NCBI GenBank assembly: GCA_037957365.1
Contig: JARHVA010000157.1
Location: forward strand, 4,536,001-4,600,000
Reading direction: 5' to 3'
Source: Torreya grandis
Lineage: Eukaryota; Streptophyta; Pinopsida; Cupressales; Taxaceae
DNA: 64,000 bases
Part shown: piece by piece, positions 1 to 13,214 of the stretch
How positions within the stretch are numbered: the first letter of the stretch is position 1
Layout of the letters: each line of letters opens with the position of its first letter
Notes under the pieces: generated by a model
Databases searched by the model: none
What the model saw: the letters and a program-made list of their open reading frames with translations, nothing else
What the model was told of the DNA's origin: nothing
Made by a program: the position numbers and the translations under genes

Positions 1-99
1 CTTAATTTAGACAATTATCCTCGCAGCCCAAGACTCTGACTGGTCTTAACATGCAAACTCTTCGTTCACTTAACTAACTATCCGTGAAATGAGCAGTTC

Positions 100-235
100 T
101 AGAGCACACAGGCAACCGACGTCGGTCCCTGCTTGTTTGGTTCTATCGACGTCGACCGACTTCCTGCCATCGCCGGTGGCCTTCTGCACTGGTCTCGACC
201 GACGTCGGTCCTGCTGCCGATGCCGGTGCTCCTGG
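100..235. repeat. CpG-rich cluster of GACGTC palindromes
   Basis: A short GC- and CpG-rich patch in otherwise AT-rich DNA. It contains three perfect palindromes built on GACGTC: ACCGACGTCGGT at 115-126, TCGACGTCGA at 146-155 and GACCGACGTCGGTC at 197-210. Open frames cross it on both strands (89-316 plus, 99-290 minus), but base composition explains them and neither protein is recognisable. The patch probably belongs to an LTR or another repeat whose remainder lies left of the window; that is inference. Confidence 0.6.
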
Positions 236-1899
236 ATCTCAGCAACCTTCTATTCCACTGTTTGCAAAGGGTTGAAGCTTTTAGCTCCACAACCTAACAT
301 ATTTCACCCTTTTTAAATTGTTTCCACCTCATTGGTATTTATTTTGTGAGTTTTAGTGTAAGATCATGGATAAGACCTGGCCTTCCTCACAAAAGTTTAT
401 AATACTCAAGTCACAACAAAATTACATGTATCTAATTTGAGATAAGTAATGATTGATTATGATTTACACATCATTGACATGATTTACATCTTGATTTAGT
501 ATGTTTTATGCTTAATTATTTAATATTTCACTTTTATCTTATTTTTTGATTGTATGTAAGAATCCAACTATTTTTCTTAAAATTTTCGTACTTCCCAACT
601 TGAATTAATGTGATTAATTTAAGTCTATTTTTCCATTTTTATTTATCTTTTATACTTCTAAATGTGATTTATTATGATTGATTTAATTAATTTATTTTTT
701 ATTATACCATTTATCTTTCATGTTCTTTCCATTGTATTACATTATTTTCATACTTCCCAATGTGATATAGTGTGATTTTACTTGTTTTAATTTGGTGTCA
801 ATCTTTTTCATGGTTCAAAGACATTTTTTGTCATCTTGTTTACCACTTTTTAGTTTATTACACTTAGTCATATTTTGTTATTACACATTTACCATTGTGA
901 TACAATGTGTAGTGCATTTATTCATGATTAATTATATTTTTCCAAAGTCTTTTTGCCTATTTCTTTTTAACCATGCATGTGCACTACATAATGCTAGAAA
1001 AGAAAACACTCCACATATATTTCCCATATCATATAAAACAAAAATAAAATACATGTTATAGAATGAAATATATTAATGCATCAAAAACCACAACCAAAAT
1101 ATAACTCATGAGACCAAAATCTAATTTTCAAAACAATATATCTCTATATATCATGTGTTTTATACAATTGTACAAAATACACAAATACATCACTCCAGCT
1201 CTATGGCTGGGCTCCATCATGCCTATCTCATGGCATATCCATGTTTACCATAGATAATTTAGACCACAACCTCTATAAAATGCATTGTAATGAGTTTTTC
1301 CAAGATCTTAACCCTACAACCTGTCCCTATAGATTGACCATCTGGGCTTGTACCTATCCTAGTTAGATCATGGTAGTCATGTGTGTGACTCTGTCTTGAG
1401 CTAAGGCCTACCAAGCATGTGCCTCTCTTGAACCCACCCATACTAGTAGATATAATCCATCCCCACTTGTATATAAATACCTCACAACCTACCTAAGCTG
1501 GGGTAAATGGTAGCATATGATCATCAATCATGGTGGCATCGTATGGTAATAACACCTCATCCAAAATGTCATGATACATTTCCATGACTAGGGATCCTCA
1601 TCAGATATCCTCTATTATAGGGTCTTCAAAAACTAAAACCCAAATAGATATCAAATCACATATACATCTCAAAATCCATTTATTTATCTACAGTAATATA
1701 TAACTAGTATTCTATCTCAAATAAAAAAATTACAACATTTCTTACCTATCTCGATGTCACCAGCCACTGTCTCCTCATATACCAATCATGGTCTCTCTAT
1801 CAGTCCATCCCCTAAGAACCTAGTCTATGCATTTCCTCCCTATTAAATCAAATCCCAAAGTCATAACCTATGCACACCATGGGCCTTTCTTTAGAGGTG
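236..1899. other. No gene seen
   Basis: AT-rich DNA with only short chance open frames. The stretch 1,259-1,441 on the minus strand is open for 60 codons and lies downstream of the plant-mobile-domain pseudogene, so it could be a remnant of the same transcript, but it matches nothing I recognise. Confidence 0.5.
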
Positions 1900-3180
1900 A
1901 TTCTATCAACCATTTTTACTTTGGGTTGATTAATAGGTCATCCTGTATGACCACCCTCATCTATGCTTGATCCTACTAATGACATATTTGTTGGTGGTGT
2001 GCTTGAGGTGGTTACTAATCCTACTATGGTTATTGATGTGGTAGCTATTGTACCCCTACATCCACATCCATTCCCTCTCCTCTTTTGACTATCAGTTGTC
2101 ATGCTCGACTAGTCTATAGCCTCACACACTATAGCTTGATCATCAATATCTTGACTGGCACTTATCCTACTCTTTTCCCCCTTGGATCTCTAGCATGTCA
2201 TGCCCAAAAAATTAGTCACTACTATAGGAGTCATTGGGTACAATAATCCAAACTATCTTGGCAAGTATGCCACTAGATGTGACTCTACCCACCAAGTATA
2301 GTGGCCTATGATCCATACTTGAGCTAGCCCTAACACCACAATCACCCACTTAAGCCAAATAGTCACAATATGTGTGTAGGGATTCCAAAAAAACTCTCTT
2401 TGTGTGACTATCTATAATTATGACACATGGGGCATGACCTACACTACCTAGTCCTATTTCTATCTAATAGTCTGAGGTAACCTATCATCAACCACATGGG
2501 GTGACCCAATTGGCTGATACATCAAGAGCATCTCAAATATCCATGTGCTCAATAATACCACTAGTCCCATGTCTTCTTCCCTTTGGAAAACATCCCATAC
2601 ATATCATGCATGAGCTTGACCTAGATGATAGACCCAAAATCATAGGGTACCCCCTGATCCAAAATAAATTGGTATAAGGTTATCACATACAATGGTACCT
2701 TGCCATCTAAATTGTGACACAATACTCATGTTATCATAAGTCTAATCACAACCTTATAGATATCCATAATCTATGAAATATACACATCAAATAATCTCAC
2801 CTTTAGCCCTGCGTAGATCTTATTTAATCATGTTACCCACTTGGGTAATACTCATCTCTCCTCCAAATCATCTAGTATCCCTGTGATCATCGATGTCTCT
2901 CCTATAGGTACTCTAAGAAATGCATAAACATCCTCTAGTGTGATACCTACCTCTATGGTATCCCCATCCACCACCCATCAATATGTGTTGGTCAACCATT
3001 CCCATGATTTGAGGAATATGACAATGAGATCAATGCTTAGTGGGATGTATCTCATATCCATGATACCTCCCAGGCCCAATGCAACCAATCTCACTTTATC
3101 TACATATATCAAATGCTCTAGTAAATTTGGTAATCATGAGGCATCAATCAATCACAAAAATATCTGGTGCCTCTAAAAAA
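1900..3180 (-). pseudogene. Plant mobile domain (PMD) protein remnant
   Basis: Conceptual translation of the minus strand gives a decayed protein resembling the plant mobile domain (PMD, also called aminotransferase-like), known from plant transposons and from domesticated MAIN/MAIL genes. About 3,114-3,000 encodes HLIYVDKVRLVALGLGG, then IPLSIDLIVIFLKSW, fitting the family pattern of a Leu-rich helix before a conserved Trp. About 2,947-2,900 encodes ITLEDVYAFLRVPIG, matching the hallmark ITLEDV..LLGLPI.G segment. Downstream the frame is riddled with stops. A basic, Thr/Ser-rich tail (KRRGNGCGCRG, about 2,080-2,050) resembles the low-complexity C-termini of such proteins. No terminal repeats could be tied to it, so I cannot say whether it came from a MULE, a retrotransposon or a host copy. 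The family call rests on motif pattern only. Confidence 0.55.
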
Positions 3181-3284
3181 TATCAAACAACAAAGGATGT
3201 ATTAGATCTCCATATCATTCATAATTAAAATACATTCTTACAAATTTCACAAAAATGAACTGGTTTGATTTTGTTTCTTTATTT

Positions 3285-3575
3285 TCTACCAGATTGACCT
3301 ATTACAAACTAAATTAGCCTTATCCTTTGTCAGGGATACTAGATCAACCCTATCATAATTTTAACTAAATCAGACTTTTTAGTACTAAGTTAGCCACTAA
3401 CTATCTTACAAATACTAAGTCAACCCCACTAATCCTTTACAGTACTAAGTCGACCACTTTAGAATAAACTAAGTCAGACCACTAGTACTAAATCATCCCT
3501 TTCACTTAACCAAGTCGACCACCTACTACAAAGTCGACCTACTATTATTTCTTGTCTTCTACAAACTAAGTCAAC
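3285..3575. repeat. Degenerate tandem repeat, ACTAAGTCGACC-like
   Basis: About eight diverged copies of a short motif close to ACTAAGTCGACC occur at intervals of roughly 25-40 bases (for example AAGTTAGCC, AAGTCAACC, AAGTCGACC, AAGTCAGACC). The spacer sequence is not conserved. GTCAACC/GTCGACC-type words recur further right (near 4,760, 6,880, 8,470 and 9,135), which suggests one old LTR family in this area, but no boundaries could be drawn. Confidence 0.5.
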
Positions 3576-6500
3576 TTGATTGACCTTGTTCATCCACTAT
3601 GTTGACTTTTTGACTAATTTACATAAATGCCTTGGGCATTTATTAATCTGACTCCTTCCTACTCAAACCCCATTTGACCCCTAGTGTCTTGAAAATTTTT
3701 CTAGGGTTCATTTCAGTGTCTAAATTTTTCCTAACAATCAAATTTATATAAATCACTCAATTTAAAATAAAAATACTCAAAATTTTGAAATTTTTAGTTG
3801 CTTACCTATGTTGCACTTGCTATAGTTATTATGCATCCTCCCTATCTCAGCTATTATCTCCTCACCTTTTTGGTTCTCTGGAATCTCACTAGGTCTCTCA
3901 GAGCTCTATTTTTATTAGAATAGTAAATAATAGCAAATGAATTCTTTTTCACCCTATTTATATTTACTATTCTAAAATTATTTAGATTTTAAATATTTAC
4001 TGTCAGATTTATTATTTTTCTCATATCTTTGTCTCTATTAAATATTTTGCCAAATCATAAAATATTTTAGAATCCTAATGTTGTAGAGAATATTTTCAAC
4101 TATTATATGTACATGTTGCAATTTTTTTGATTTTTTACTAATCTCTACAAGTTTACCTAATGTTTCTCACATTGGACACCTTCACATTTCTCATATCTCC
4201 TTTATCTACAACACTAAGGTAAGTAAAGGTATGTGTTTTTCAATTCTATCCTTTCATTTATGTTATTTTCTCCTTGCTGAATTTTATTTAGCTTTATCAT
4301 TATGTGTCACTATGTTTTTTCCCAAATCACCATCCTATGTTACACCTATATGACACATGATGAGCTTTGAGTGGGGCATATGTATACACATTATATTTCC
4401 AAACTTTATCAATTAATGATGCTTTCTATCTTTCAATAACCCATCAAGTCTTAATCTCTCTAAGTAAGTTCCCTAAGGGGTGCATCGAGAAAGGGTGGGT
4501 AGACCAGTGGTGATTTACAAGATTATTGTCCCTTTTTGCCACTTTTTAGCTACACACTTATCTCCTAAAATCATTCGCCTAAGCTTTGCCTCATATTTTT
4601 CACCCTCCTTTAGTATTTTACCACCTTCATTAGCCCTTCCCTAACCCCTTTTTGATAGTTTACATTATATAGTCAGCCCCATTGACCTTATATTCTTATT
4701 GATAAAACTCATTAGGGTCTAGGTCAGGTAGTCCATGACCTAGTTTTTTTTATCAATTATGATACTAAGTTGACTGGGTCAACCTTATCAGCTTAAACTT
4801 TTAGAAGGATTTAGAGTTAGATACACCTATAGAAACACATTAATTTTTCCATTTCTAAGAGAAGAGAAGAAGAATAAGAAGTAATATATATTATACATCT
4901 ACTTATCCACCATTCTACTTGAGGATCAAGCTTAGGGTTTCATAATTTATTTGGAGATACAGATGTTATCTTGTTAAGAAGTGTTTTGGGTGTATTGATA
5001 TGTTGTAGAGCCTATAGATAATTTATACTTTTCATACTTATAGACCATAATAACCTCTTTCAAAGCACCTTGGCCAAGGGAGAGATTGAGGCTCGATAGG
5101 TTTGTCTTCAAAGGTAAGTATTCCTAACTTTGTTCCTCCTTTTTAAGAGTTGATAAATATGCATTTACACTTCTATTTCATGCATTAGGATTCCATATAC
5201 ATTGACATGAGTATATGTATTCTATGAAAGTTTAATTTTATGTTTAATAACCCCCACTTTATGCCATAACCTTTGATGCACACTAGATTATATTTTGATT
5301 TACTTGTTATTAGTTTAGTGAATATGAAAACATAGGACTTAGGGTGATTGCATAGTTTTGCTTGACTAGAGGCTTCGGAACCCTCCCTAGTGAATTTATT
5401 ATGGTAAGAGATTCGTTGATTAGGTTTAGCATATCTATATTGGTCATGACCCCAATTATCTAATATATCCCCAATTAGAAGTGTAAGTAGGATTTATCTT
5501 CTCAGAGCTAGGATTGATTTATAAATCTATTACATTTCCCATTGCATACACATACCCTTCCATTCACACACATATTAACACATACAAAGAGGTAATAAGG
5601 AGGATCTTGAAGATAGAGTGTGAAAGAAGCTATTATATTGTGTGAACATGAAGTTTCTCCTAGAAAGGTTGTTATAAGGGCTAGCGAGTGGAGTCCATGT
5701 AGAGGTGGTAACACTCGATGGAAACTAGGTTCACATTTTGGGTGAGATCATACACCCATAATTCATGTAATAATATTATTGCTTTCATTTTATTATTTTT
5801 TAAAATATTATTACCATTATTACTATTTCTTATGTAATGTGTTGTTGAGTTTTCCCCAAAATCAAACCACCACAACCAAGCTGTGCATTTCTAAAATAAT
5901 CATAACACAAGGAGTTATCAATGAATAATTTATCAAGTGTTGAATTAGGTTGATATTGGACTTTGGATAAGTAGTGTGAGGTTTCATCCATTTGGATTGA
6001 TATAAATACACATATAATATACCCATTATACTACTTGGAAATCATTTGGAAATTTCACTATTTTGGTAAACTTATATTATTTCACACTGATAAAAGTTTC
6101 CCTATTATTTTTAAATTTGATTCTATTCACTTGAAGTAAAAATAATCAAAACATTATCAAATATTTAAGCCATATATAAATGCATACATGTAGCAAAAGT
6201 ATCATAATTACACTCAACACTCTGAGTGGGAGAAATACGTGAGCTTGAATTCCATCCTTGGATTATTAGATACATAGGGAATGCTCAATCATTGCAGGGG
6301 TGATTAGGTCAACTAAACCCATTAATTTTTATTATTGGTGAATATGGGTTTTAAAGAGGGACCCTACCCTTTACATGGAACATACATGCATGGTCATATA
6401 AACTAGATGTAATAATAATGTTTACTACAATTACTATTAAATAACACAAATAAAATAATAACACAATGACAACAAACAAATAGAAATAGTGCCTTAGCAC

Positions 6501-7682
6501 CTAGGACCCTTCCACCCATTGAACACTTCAACCCAATTCTTTGTCATTTTATTGATAGTTGTATCCATATTCTGAAGAATTTGAAAATCAAAATATTTCT
6601 TTAAAACCATCCCCTTCATCTTCTTATCTGGCCTAATAGTTCCCTCTCCTTCCTTTTTAATTTTGACCAAAAGCTTTAGCTAAATCCATTACACTCTCCC
6701 CTTTCTTTTTGCACATTTTCAACTATTGAAAGCTCTATTAGGGTTTAAAATTTAAAGACATCATTTTAAAGTCATCTGCACACAACCAAAGGTCAAGTTT
6801 ATGTACACAAGCACATTTCAAGCATGCACATGCATTATCCCATTAGTTTTTTATTTTTTTGCATAGGTTAAGATCAACCCACAAAGGTCAGTAGTGTCAG
6901 TTGATCCTAACTATTTCTAGTCACTTCTAATCTAGAATAATGAGTCCCTATTTTTGTTGTACATGCATAATTAGATCTGATTGATTATTTTTAATCATCT
7001 CTTAGTCATGCATATTAAACCTATAGATAAAAAATAGTTAAGTCTTCTTATGGTTTATATAGTTAGCTTCTTTCTTTCATTCAAGCTTCAACCATTTAAA
7101 TACTTTAATTTCTTTATTCTAGTTTCAAGTTATTTAACAACATTGGCTACCCTTATATTCATTTTATATTAATTTGAGTTAATGCATGAATTAATTCCAA
7201 ATTCTGATAAAACAATATGAAAAGATTATAGATTCATACATTTTGGGTGCATATACACATAATATTCAAATCAAAATTAAAACTTTTACATCTACATACA
7301 ATTTTAAATTCACATCTACATAGAGTAAAAAATTTAAATCTATATACAATTATAGTTCCTATATTTAGCATATGGATGCATAACAAACCATATAAGTGGT
7401 AATGATGTAGGGGCATGATATAGATTCATGCCATACTTTAATTACTACTTGTTATCCATGGTCATGGTATGGACATGGATCTTATCCATTCTCTTTTGAT
7501 CAAGCATATAGGAATAAAGGAAAAAAATGACAATTGAATCTAAAATCCATTGACAGGGGTTGATTTAGTTAAAGTGCATAATGCATATAGGAGATTCAAT
7601 GCCCTAAAAAATTATAACATATTAATCCATTATGGATTCCAACCTATTTCTATCTTTGGGTTACAAAGATAAACAAGTAAAT

Positions 7683-7850
7683 TTGAGGTTTCTACATCCC
7701 TCAATGGGTTCTATTTTTTATACATATTCACTTTAAATTGGGGCTTGATCACCCTCAGTACACCATGGTTTGATAGAAGAACCAATCTCTCTAATAACAT
7801 AGTTACTTGAATAAATGTAGTTGAGGTTTCTACATCCCTTAATGGTTCTA
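7683..7850. repeat. Short direct repeat pair
   Basis: A roughly 30-base sequence beginning TTGAGGTTTCTACATCCC occurs at 7,683-7,713 and again at 7,821-7,850 in the same orientation, with only one substitution and one indel between the copies. Flanking bases do not match, so this is a local duplication of a short segment rather than part of a longer array. Confidence 0.6.
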
Positions 7851-9028
7851 CTCATCACATTGACCATTTAAAAGCTTATCCATTTCTTGGCTAGGAAATG
7901 AATAGATGTTATAAGTTCCCTCTTTTTCTCCATGGTGACTAGGTCAACCCTTGACCCTCAATGTTTCTATTTTTCCATGGCAAACACATACTTCACAAGT
8001 AGTGTCACATGACACACATACACATGTAGTTATTTATTGAATTTTTTTTTTGATAATTTCATTTATTATTACACTTTTTGTTTCAATTGGACAATAGTAT
8101 ATATAATTACATACATTTTAGTTTTGTAAGAACACTATGGATCATTATGATAACTGAAAAATCCACATCACAATAATTTTCACAATTTGCATTCTCTTTT
8201 TCCATTTTATCTAGTATTTTTATCTTCACTAAAATTATATATTAAATTTGGCACAAGCCTTATCTTATAATGTCTTTTATCCAATTTGCTTATATGGGTC
8301 TTTAGATAATAATTGAGTACTTAGTGGTGTATATCTTATGTGTTTTATCTTATAATTATTTTCTATAAATTTTTGGTCTCCTTATCCTATTCACGTTACT
8401 TGAGTTGTAATTTAAAAATAGATATCTCTAACCCCTTTTATCATTTCGAGGTTATTCTCATCTTAGATTAGGATTGACCTATATGGTTAAGATCGACTAT
8501 TGATAATGACCCTTTCTAGTCAATCTTGACCCTTGATATTTTAATTTATTTTTTTGACATGATGGTGTTTATATCCATTGCTTTGGTACCTTTGATTTTT
8601 TGGGTCTATTTTAGCATGCCACTTGGTTTTTAATTCAACTTTAAAATATTCATATACATACATAGTTGATAGGATAAATTTGTGACATGTACTCTCACAT
8701 TAAAAGAGCTATATAAAATTATACAATACTTATATTGAATCATTAGAGCTACATATGAAGTATTATTGAATTTTTCATGTTTGTGCTAGAGATAAAATTA
8801 GATAAAGAAAATCTAGGCTTGCATTTAAAATTACACACATACACCTTAGTAGGAGAACTACATTTGAGTTTGATTCCTCTTTAGATAATTATCAATATAG
8901 CTCAACACTTAGTATTTTAATAGGAATTGACCAAGGTCAGTCCAACTCAATCCATTTTAATTAATTAATTATCTCCCAATTTGATGTCTCAAGTATTTGT
9001 GTAGAAATTAGGGTTTGATATTTCAAGG

Positions 9029-9050
9029 GTGTGTGTGTGTGTGTGTGTGT
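9029..9050. repeat. (GT)11 microsatellite
   Basis: Eleven uninterrupted GT dinucleotides. Confidence 0.95.
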
Positions 9051-12000
9051 TGAAAAGACCAAAAAGGTAGAAAAGGAGATTATTGATGTAGGAAAATCAT
9101 CACAAAAGAAATTAGATTTTTACATTTTTAGGGTCAATATCGACTATCTCAAGTTAGGATTGATAGTTGATACTATATGATAATAGTCCATATTGACCAT
9201 TTTCTAAAAATCATTTTATTCCATAAAAAACATAATAAAATTCCTTATACACAACATCAAATTAGAAAATAAGCATGTGTAGGTCTAGGAAATGTGATAA
9301 ATAAACTAATTAATTCTTTATTATTTTTTATTTGATTATTTTCACTTTTACGTTTTCATGTTTGAATCATAGTTGTCAAATTTTATTTCATGTATATTCT
9401 ACCAATCTTAGTTAACTTTTGTTTTATTGGTATCTATATAATAAAATGATTATAATTTAATTAATCTAATTTTAGATAAAACACTTTCTAATTAATGCAC
9501 TCTTATAAAATAAAAAATAATGCATAAAGGGTTTCAAACAACTAATAATCCTCTTGAAGATTGAATTGCATTAGTGCAAAAAAATGTTTTTCTCCAAATA
9601 ACTCTCATTGTTTCATTGAGGAGAGCTTGCTCCATTTTAGTTTCTCGAAGCAAAATTATGTCAGTTTATTTTCCCAAGATAAGTTTTTATATAACCTTTT
9701 GCTTATGTGGGTAATTTATCCCCTATATATTCCATGAAATTATTTACACAAGATAGATTTTGGCCCACTACTGTGAGTGAAGAACTTATCCCACTAGGTG
9801 CAAGTGCCTATTTTTTCCCACCTTTTAGGCTCCCTGTAATAGATTATTATTTCCTTTCATTCTCACTCTTTTCTTCTATCATACTGACCATACCTTATCC
9901 TTCTTTACATACTTTATATTTTTATTTTTATTTTGAGATTCCATGTTTCTTGAGTATTATGCCTATCCTTCTTTACTAAGATGGATTTACAGTTTGAGAT
10001 TACACAAATTTAAATCATGCACCACCCTAATTTAATACATAGATATTTTTTCACATGTAATTGAAAATCCATCTATCTATATATTTTGTTATTTGCATAT
10101 AGTATACACTTGTTTGACAATTTGTTTATTTTATGTGTCTTAAAACTTTTGAGTATGATTCATTCATGTGGAGGCATAATTTTTCTCATCATGTTATTGT
10201 ATGCCAAATGATGCATATTTGGAGTAGTAAAAATAATGTCCTTGTATAATGCACTTGCTAGCTTTTAAAACATTTCATTTTCAATTATTTTTACATGTCA
10301 TGCATATACTTAAATGATTTTTAGAAAACAAACCACTTATTCATCATTATGCTACGTTCATTTACTACACCTCCAAGGTAAAATGTATATTTTATAACTC
10401 AAATTTAAATGGAAAATCACCAAACCAATGAGTGTACGTAGTTTCACTACAAAAATAGAGATATAATAAATTGAGTTTGATGCCCTTGTTATTTGTAATG
10501 AAAATATGACATACATATGCAAAAGAGGGAAATATGAAATATTATTAACACACATCATGCCCTTGTTACCAAGGAAAATTATAACCTCCCCAAAATATAT
10601 AGTGTAGATTCCCATTATCAAAATGACCACTTTTCATTTTTTATGCATCATAACCCACACAATCTTGTGGCATGTGCTATACAATTCCCCCATGAGACCA
10701 AAAATTTCACTAATTAGTGTTTTAAAAATGATTTTTTTAATTCTCTAACACTTTCTAATACAAATAATAGACATGTGGTGGTACATCCTAGTACTTATAG
10801 TATTTTTTGTTAGATTCCTAGCATACACCAAGAATAAATCTTAGAATAATTATATTAAACATAATTGTTAGACCACAAACCATACCTATTAAATGTCAAG
10901 TGATGTATAATAATGTGAGATATAAAATTTTAATAATGAGGCTATGGATTCATGGCACGTGGTCCCATATGCATACACTATATTTTTTAATTATTGATAA
11001 TTTCTCTTGTAGGACTTATCGGTGCATCAATCTCTCTGAGTGCATGGACTAACTCATGGTACCTTTGTGAGATATTCCCATATGATCATCTATTCTTTCA
11101 TAATACATTAATACCTATTATGATATCTCCCCACAATATTGAAATCTTGAAACTAGAAAATTTGGATAAGTTTAAAATGTGATAAGATCCTCCAAAACCT
11201 AAAATCTACATTATAACTCATAGAGGCATGGAACTACTCTTAAAAATCATAAAATTATAGATATAAAATATATCTTAAATTATAATAAACTAATTACATA
11301 CACACACATGCATATATTATATGAGTTGGGCTTATTTGACCCTTTTTTGCTAATTTTTATGCTTTTTTTCCAATTAATTTAGCAATGCTAGGTCATTTTT
11401 GTATTGTTCTATATATTTTATACTATATTATCCTTGGTTGACATAGTCTTATTCGTGAATGTGTCCCTTTTTGATTTTATTTTCCATGTATGACATAGTT
11501 TTATTTATATCACCACCTTTTGTACTATCTTGGCCATGGCTAACACATTATTGTTTTTGAAGTTTTTCATAATACTATATTGATTTGGGCTGAGTCCATC
11601 GACTTATTTGATAGGCTAATTTTAGGATTTTGACTAGTATATTTAGGGTTCCCAAATTTCATATTTATATAGTCAAAACATTATTTTTCTTTACTTACAT
11701 ATGAAAAATACATTAATTAAAATATTAATAAATTAGGACATAAAAGCTTATACTTGTGGAGGTCTATGTTTACATAATGTATTTGAAGTATTAAAGAGAG
11801 GAATTAAACCAAAAAGGTATACCTAGTCTTTGGATTCCCCCAAAAAAAGGATATTTGGGTCTTCTTCTTCACATCTTTAGCTTCACCTACAACATCTCTT
11901 ATAAACTACCACTTGAACCAAGGGGGATATTGATTCTCTTAAAACTCAACCCAAGGTAACTACCCCTATCCCTAAACTCTTTATTTTACTTACTTTGGTA

Positions 12001-12769
12001 GATATATATGCATATGCTAAAGTAATATGTTGTTGTCTTCCATGCTTGGACTATCTTATGATTGTTTGTATGTTTTGTCTTTAGTGACCTCTTAGTTACC
12101 ACTTAATGGTATTTATATCCATTTAGTTTACCTCATTAAAATATTGAATCTAAGTGAGTATTTGTTTATTATTTCATTTCATATAATTACTAATTATGTC
12201 CTTAATAGACCTCTCAAAAATAGTCATTTCTTACAACCTTACCTTCCTTTTCATTGTAACATATTTTATGTATATTGGATCAAATACAATCATATTCATT
12301 TTTGTATATTAGAAGATATTTATATTTTTTATTGTCTTCAACCTACACATGCACTCTGTATTACATAGATGCTTTAAATTTATACACAAGGAACACATAT
12401 ATACTTATCATGTAAATGATATGCCATTTCAGTTTTACAAAATGGGTTAACCATACCACATCTATGTACATTGTAACCATCCATTATGAAACCTAATAAA
12501 GTTATTATACTACCAAGTAAAACCATTATAATTTGGTGATAATTAAATGATTTACCATCTATTTATGTACAAGATAATGATTCACATGGTATATATGAGA
12601 CCTACATTATATATATGAGCATGGATTAATAATTGGATTTACATGCATTACATTATTATTATTTTATTATAATACTTGGAATTATATTTATTTTTATTTA
12701 CCAATCATTTTACTTGATTTAATTTATTTTTATTAGAGCAACATAAATTTGATGCTACATTGGGGAAAT

Positions 12770-13214
12770 AATTCTTATCACTGAAATATATTCAGGAAAG
12801 AGAAATCAAAGGCACTTAAACATAGACACCATTCACATAAAGTATTTAGTCAATAGAAATAGATTCACCAATAAAGGAAATTATATTAACTAAACATACT
12901 ATTCAATGTATATGTGTAACCATTAATGGTTGCACCGAAACAAGATGTCCTAAAGACTAAATCTCCACTAGCTATAAATAACTAACTCTAAGCTTCATTC
13001 CAAAGAAGGATACAAATGATCCTTATATAGGAAAAAAAATTATGAGTGAGAGATTATTATTGATAAAGTGAAATATGGGATCATTCCCTAAGTTAAATTT
13101 GACCCATCTTACACACTTGAGGATAGCAAAAAACATTCAATGTACATCAAACAATGTTGTGCACATATTAAATCTCACCTTGGTAACAACACTACCTAAA
13201 ATGGATTTTTTTGA
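12770..13214. repeat. Partial copy of the 3.1-kb repeat, left of E1 insertion
   Basis: This stretch aligns with about 43,440-43,885 and 46,500-46,950, the same internal part of the two tandem 3.1-kb units: shared features include TCTAAGCTTCATTCCAAA and GAGAGATTATTATT. Similarity ends exactly where the E1 LTR begins and resumes for about 40 bases at 41,075. It is therefore the left half of the site E1 inserted into. No gene is recognised. A 60-70-codon frame is open in all three copies on both strands, which probably reflects sequence similarity only. Confidence 0.75.

Larger units (their letters stand above)
3576..12769. other. Long AT-rich stretch without recognisable genes
   Basis: I checked both strands for retroelement protein motifs, RNA genes and paired repeats and found only simple features listed separately (direct repeat 7,683-7,850, microsatellite 9,029-9,050). 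Open frames of 60-90 codons here (for example 9,707-9,979 plus, 10,358-10,630 minus, 12,144-12,368 plus) encode hydrophobic, Phe/Ile/Tyr-rich chance peptides. The stretch is probably decayed transposon DNA. Confidence 0.45.

Noticed and set aside
89..316. 75-codon Ser/Arg/Cys-rich open frame
   Set aside because: It overlaps the CpG-rich palindrome patch, is open on both strands and matches no family; composition explains it.
9707..9979. 90-codon hydrophobic open frame as a membrane protein gene
   Set aside because: Phe/Tyr/Ile/Leu-rich output is expected from T-rich DNA; there is no homologous copy and no conserved motif.
3576..12769. Search for rRNA, tRNA, CRISPR or bacterial-type operons
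   Set aside because: No cloverleaf-compatible A/B box pair, no spaced identical repeats and no compact gene arrangement were found; base composition and elements are those of plant nuclear DNA.
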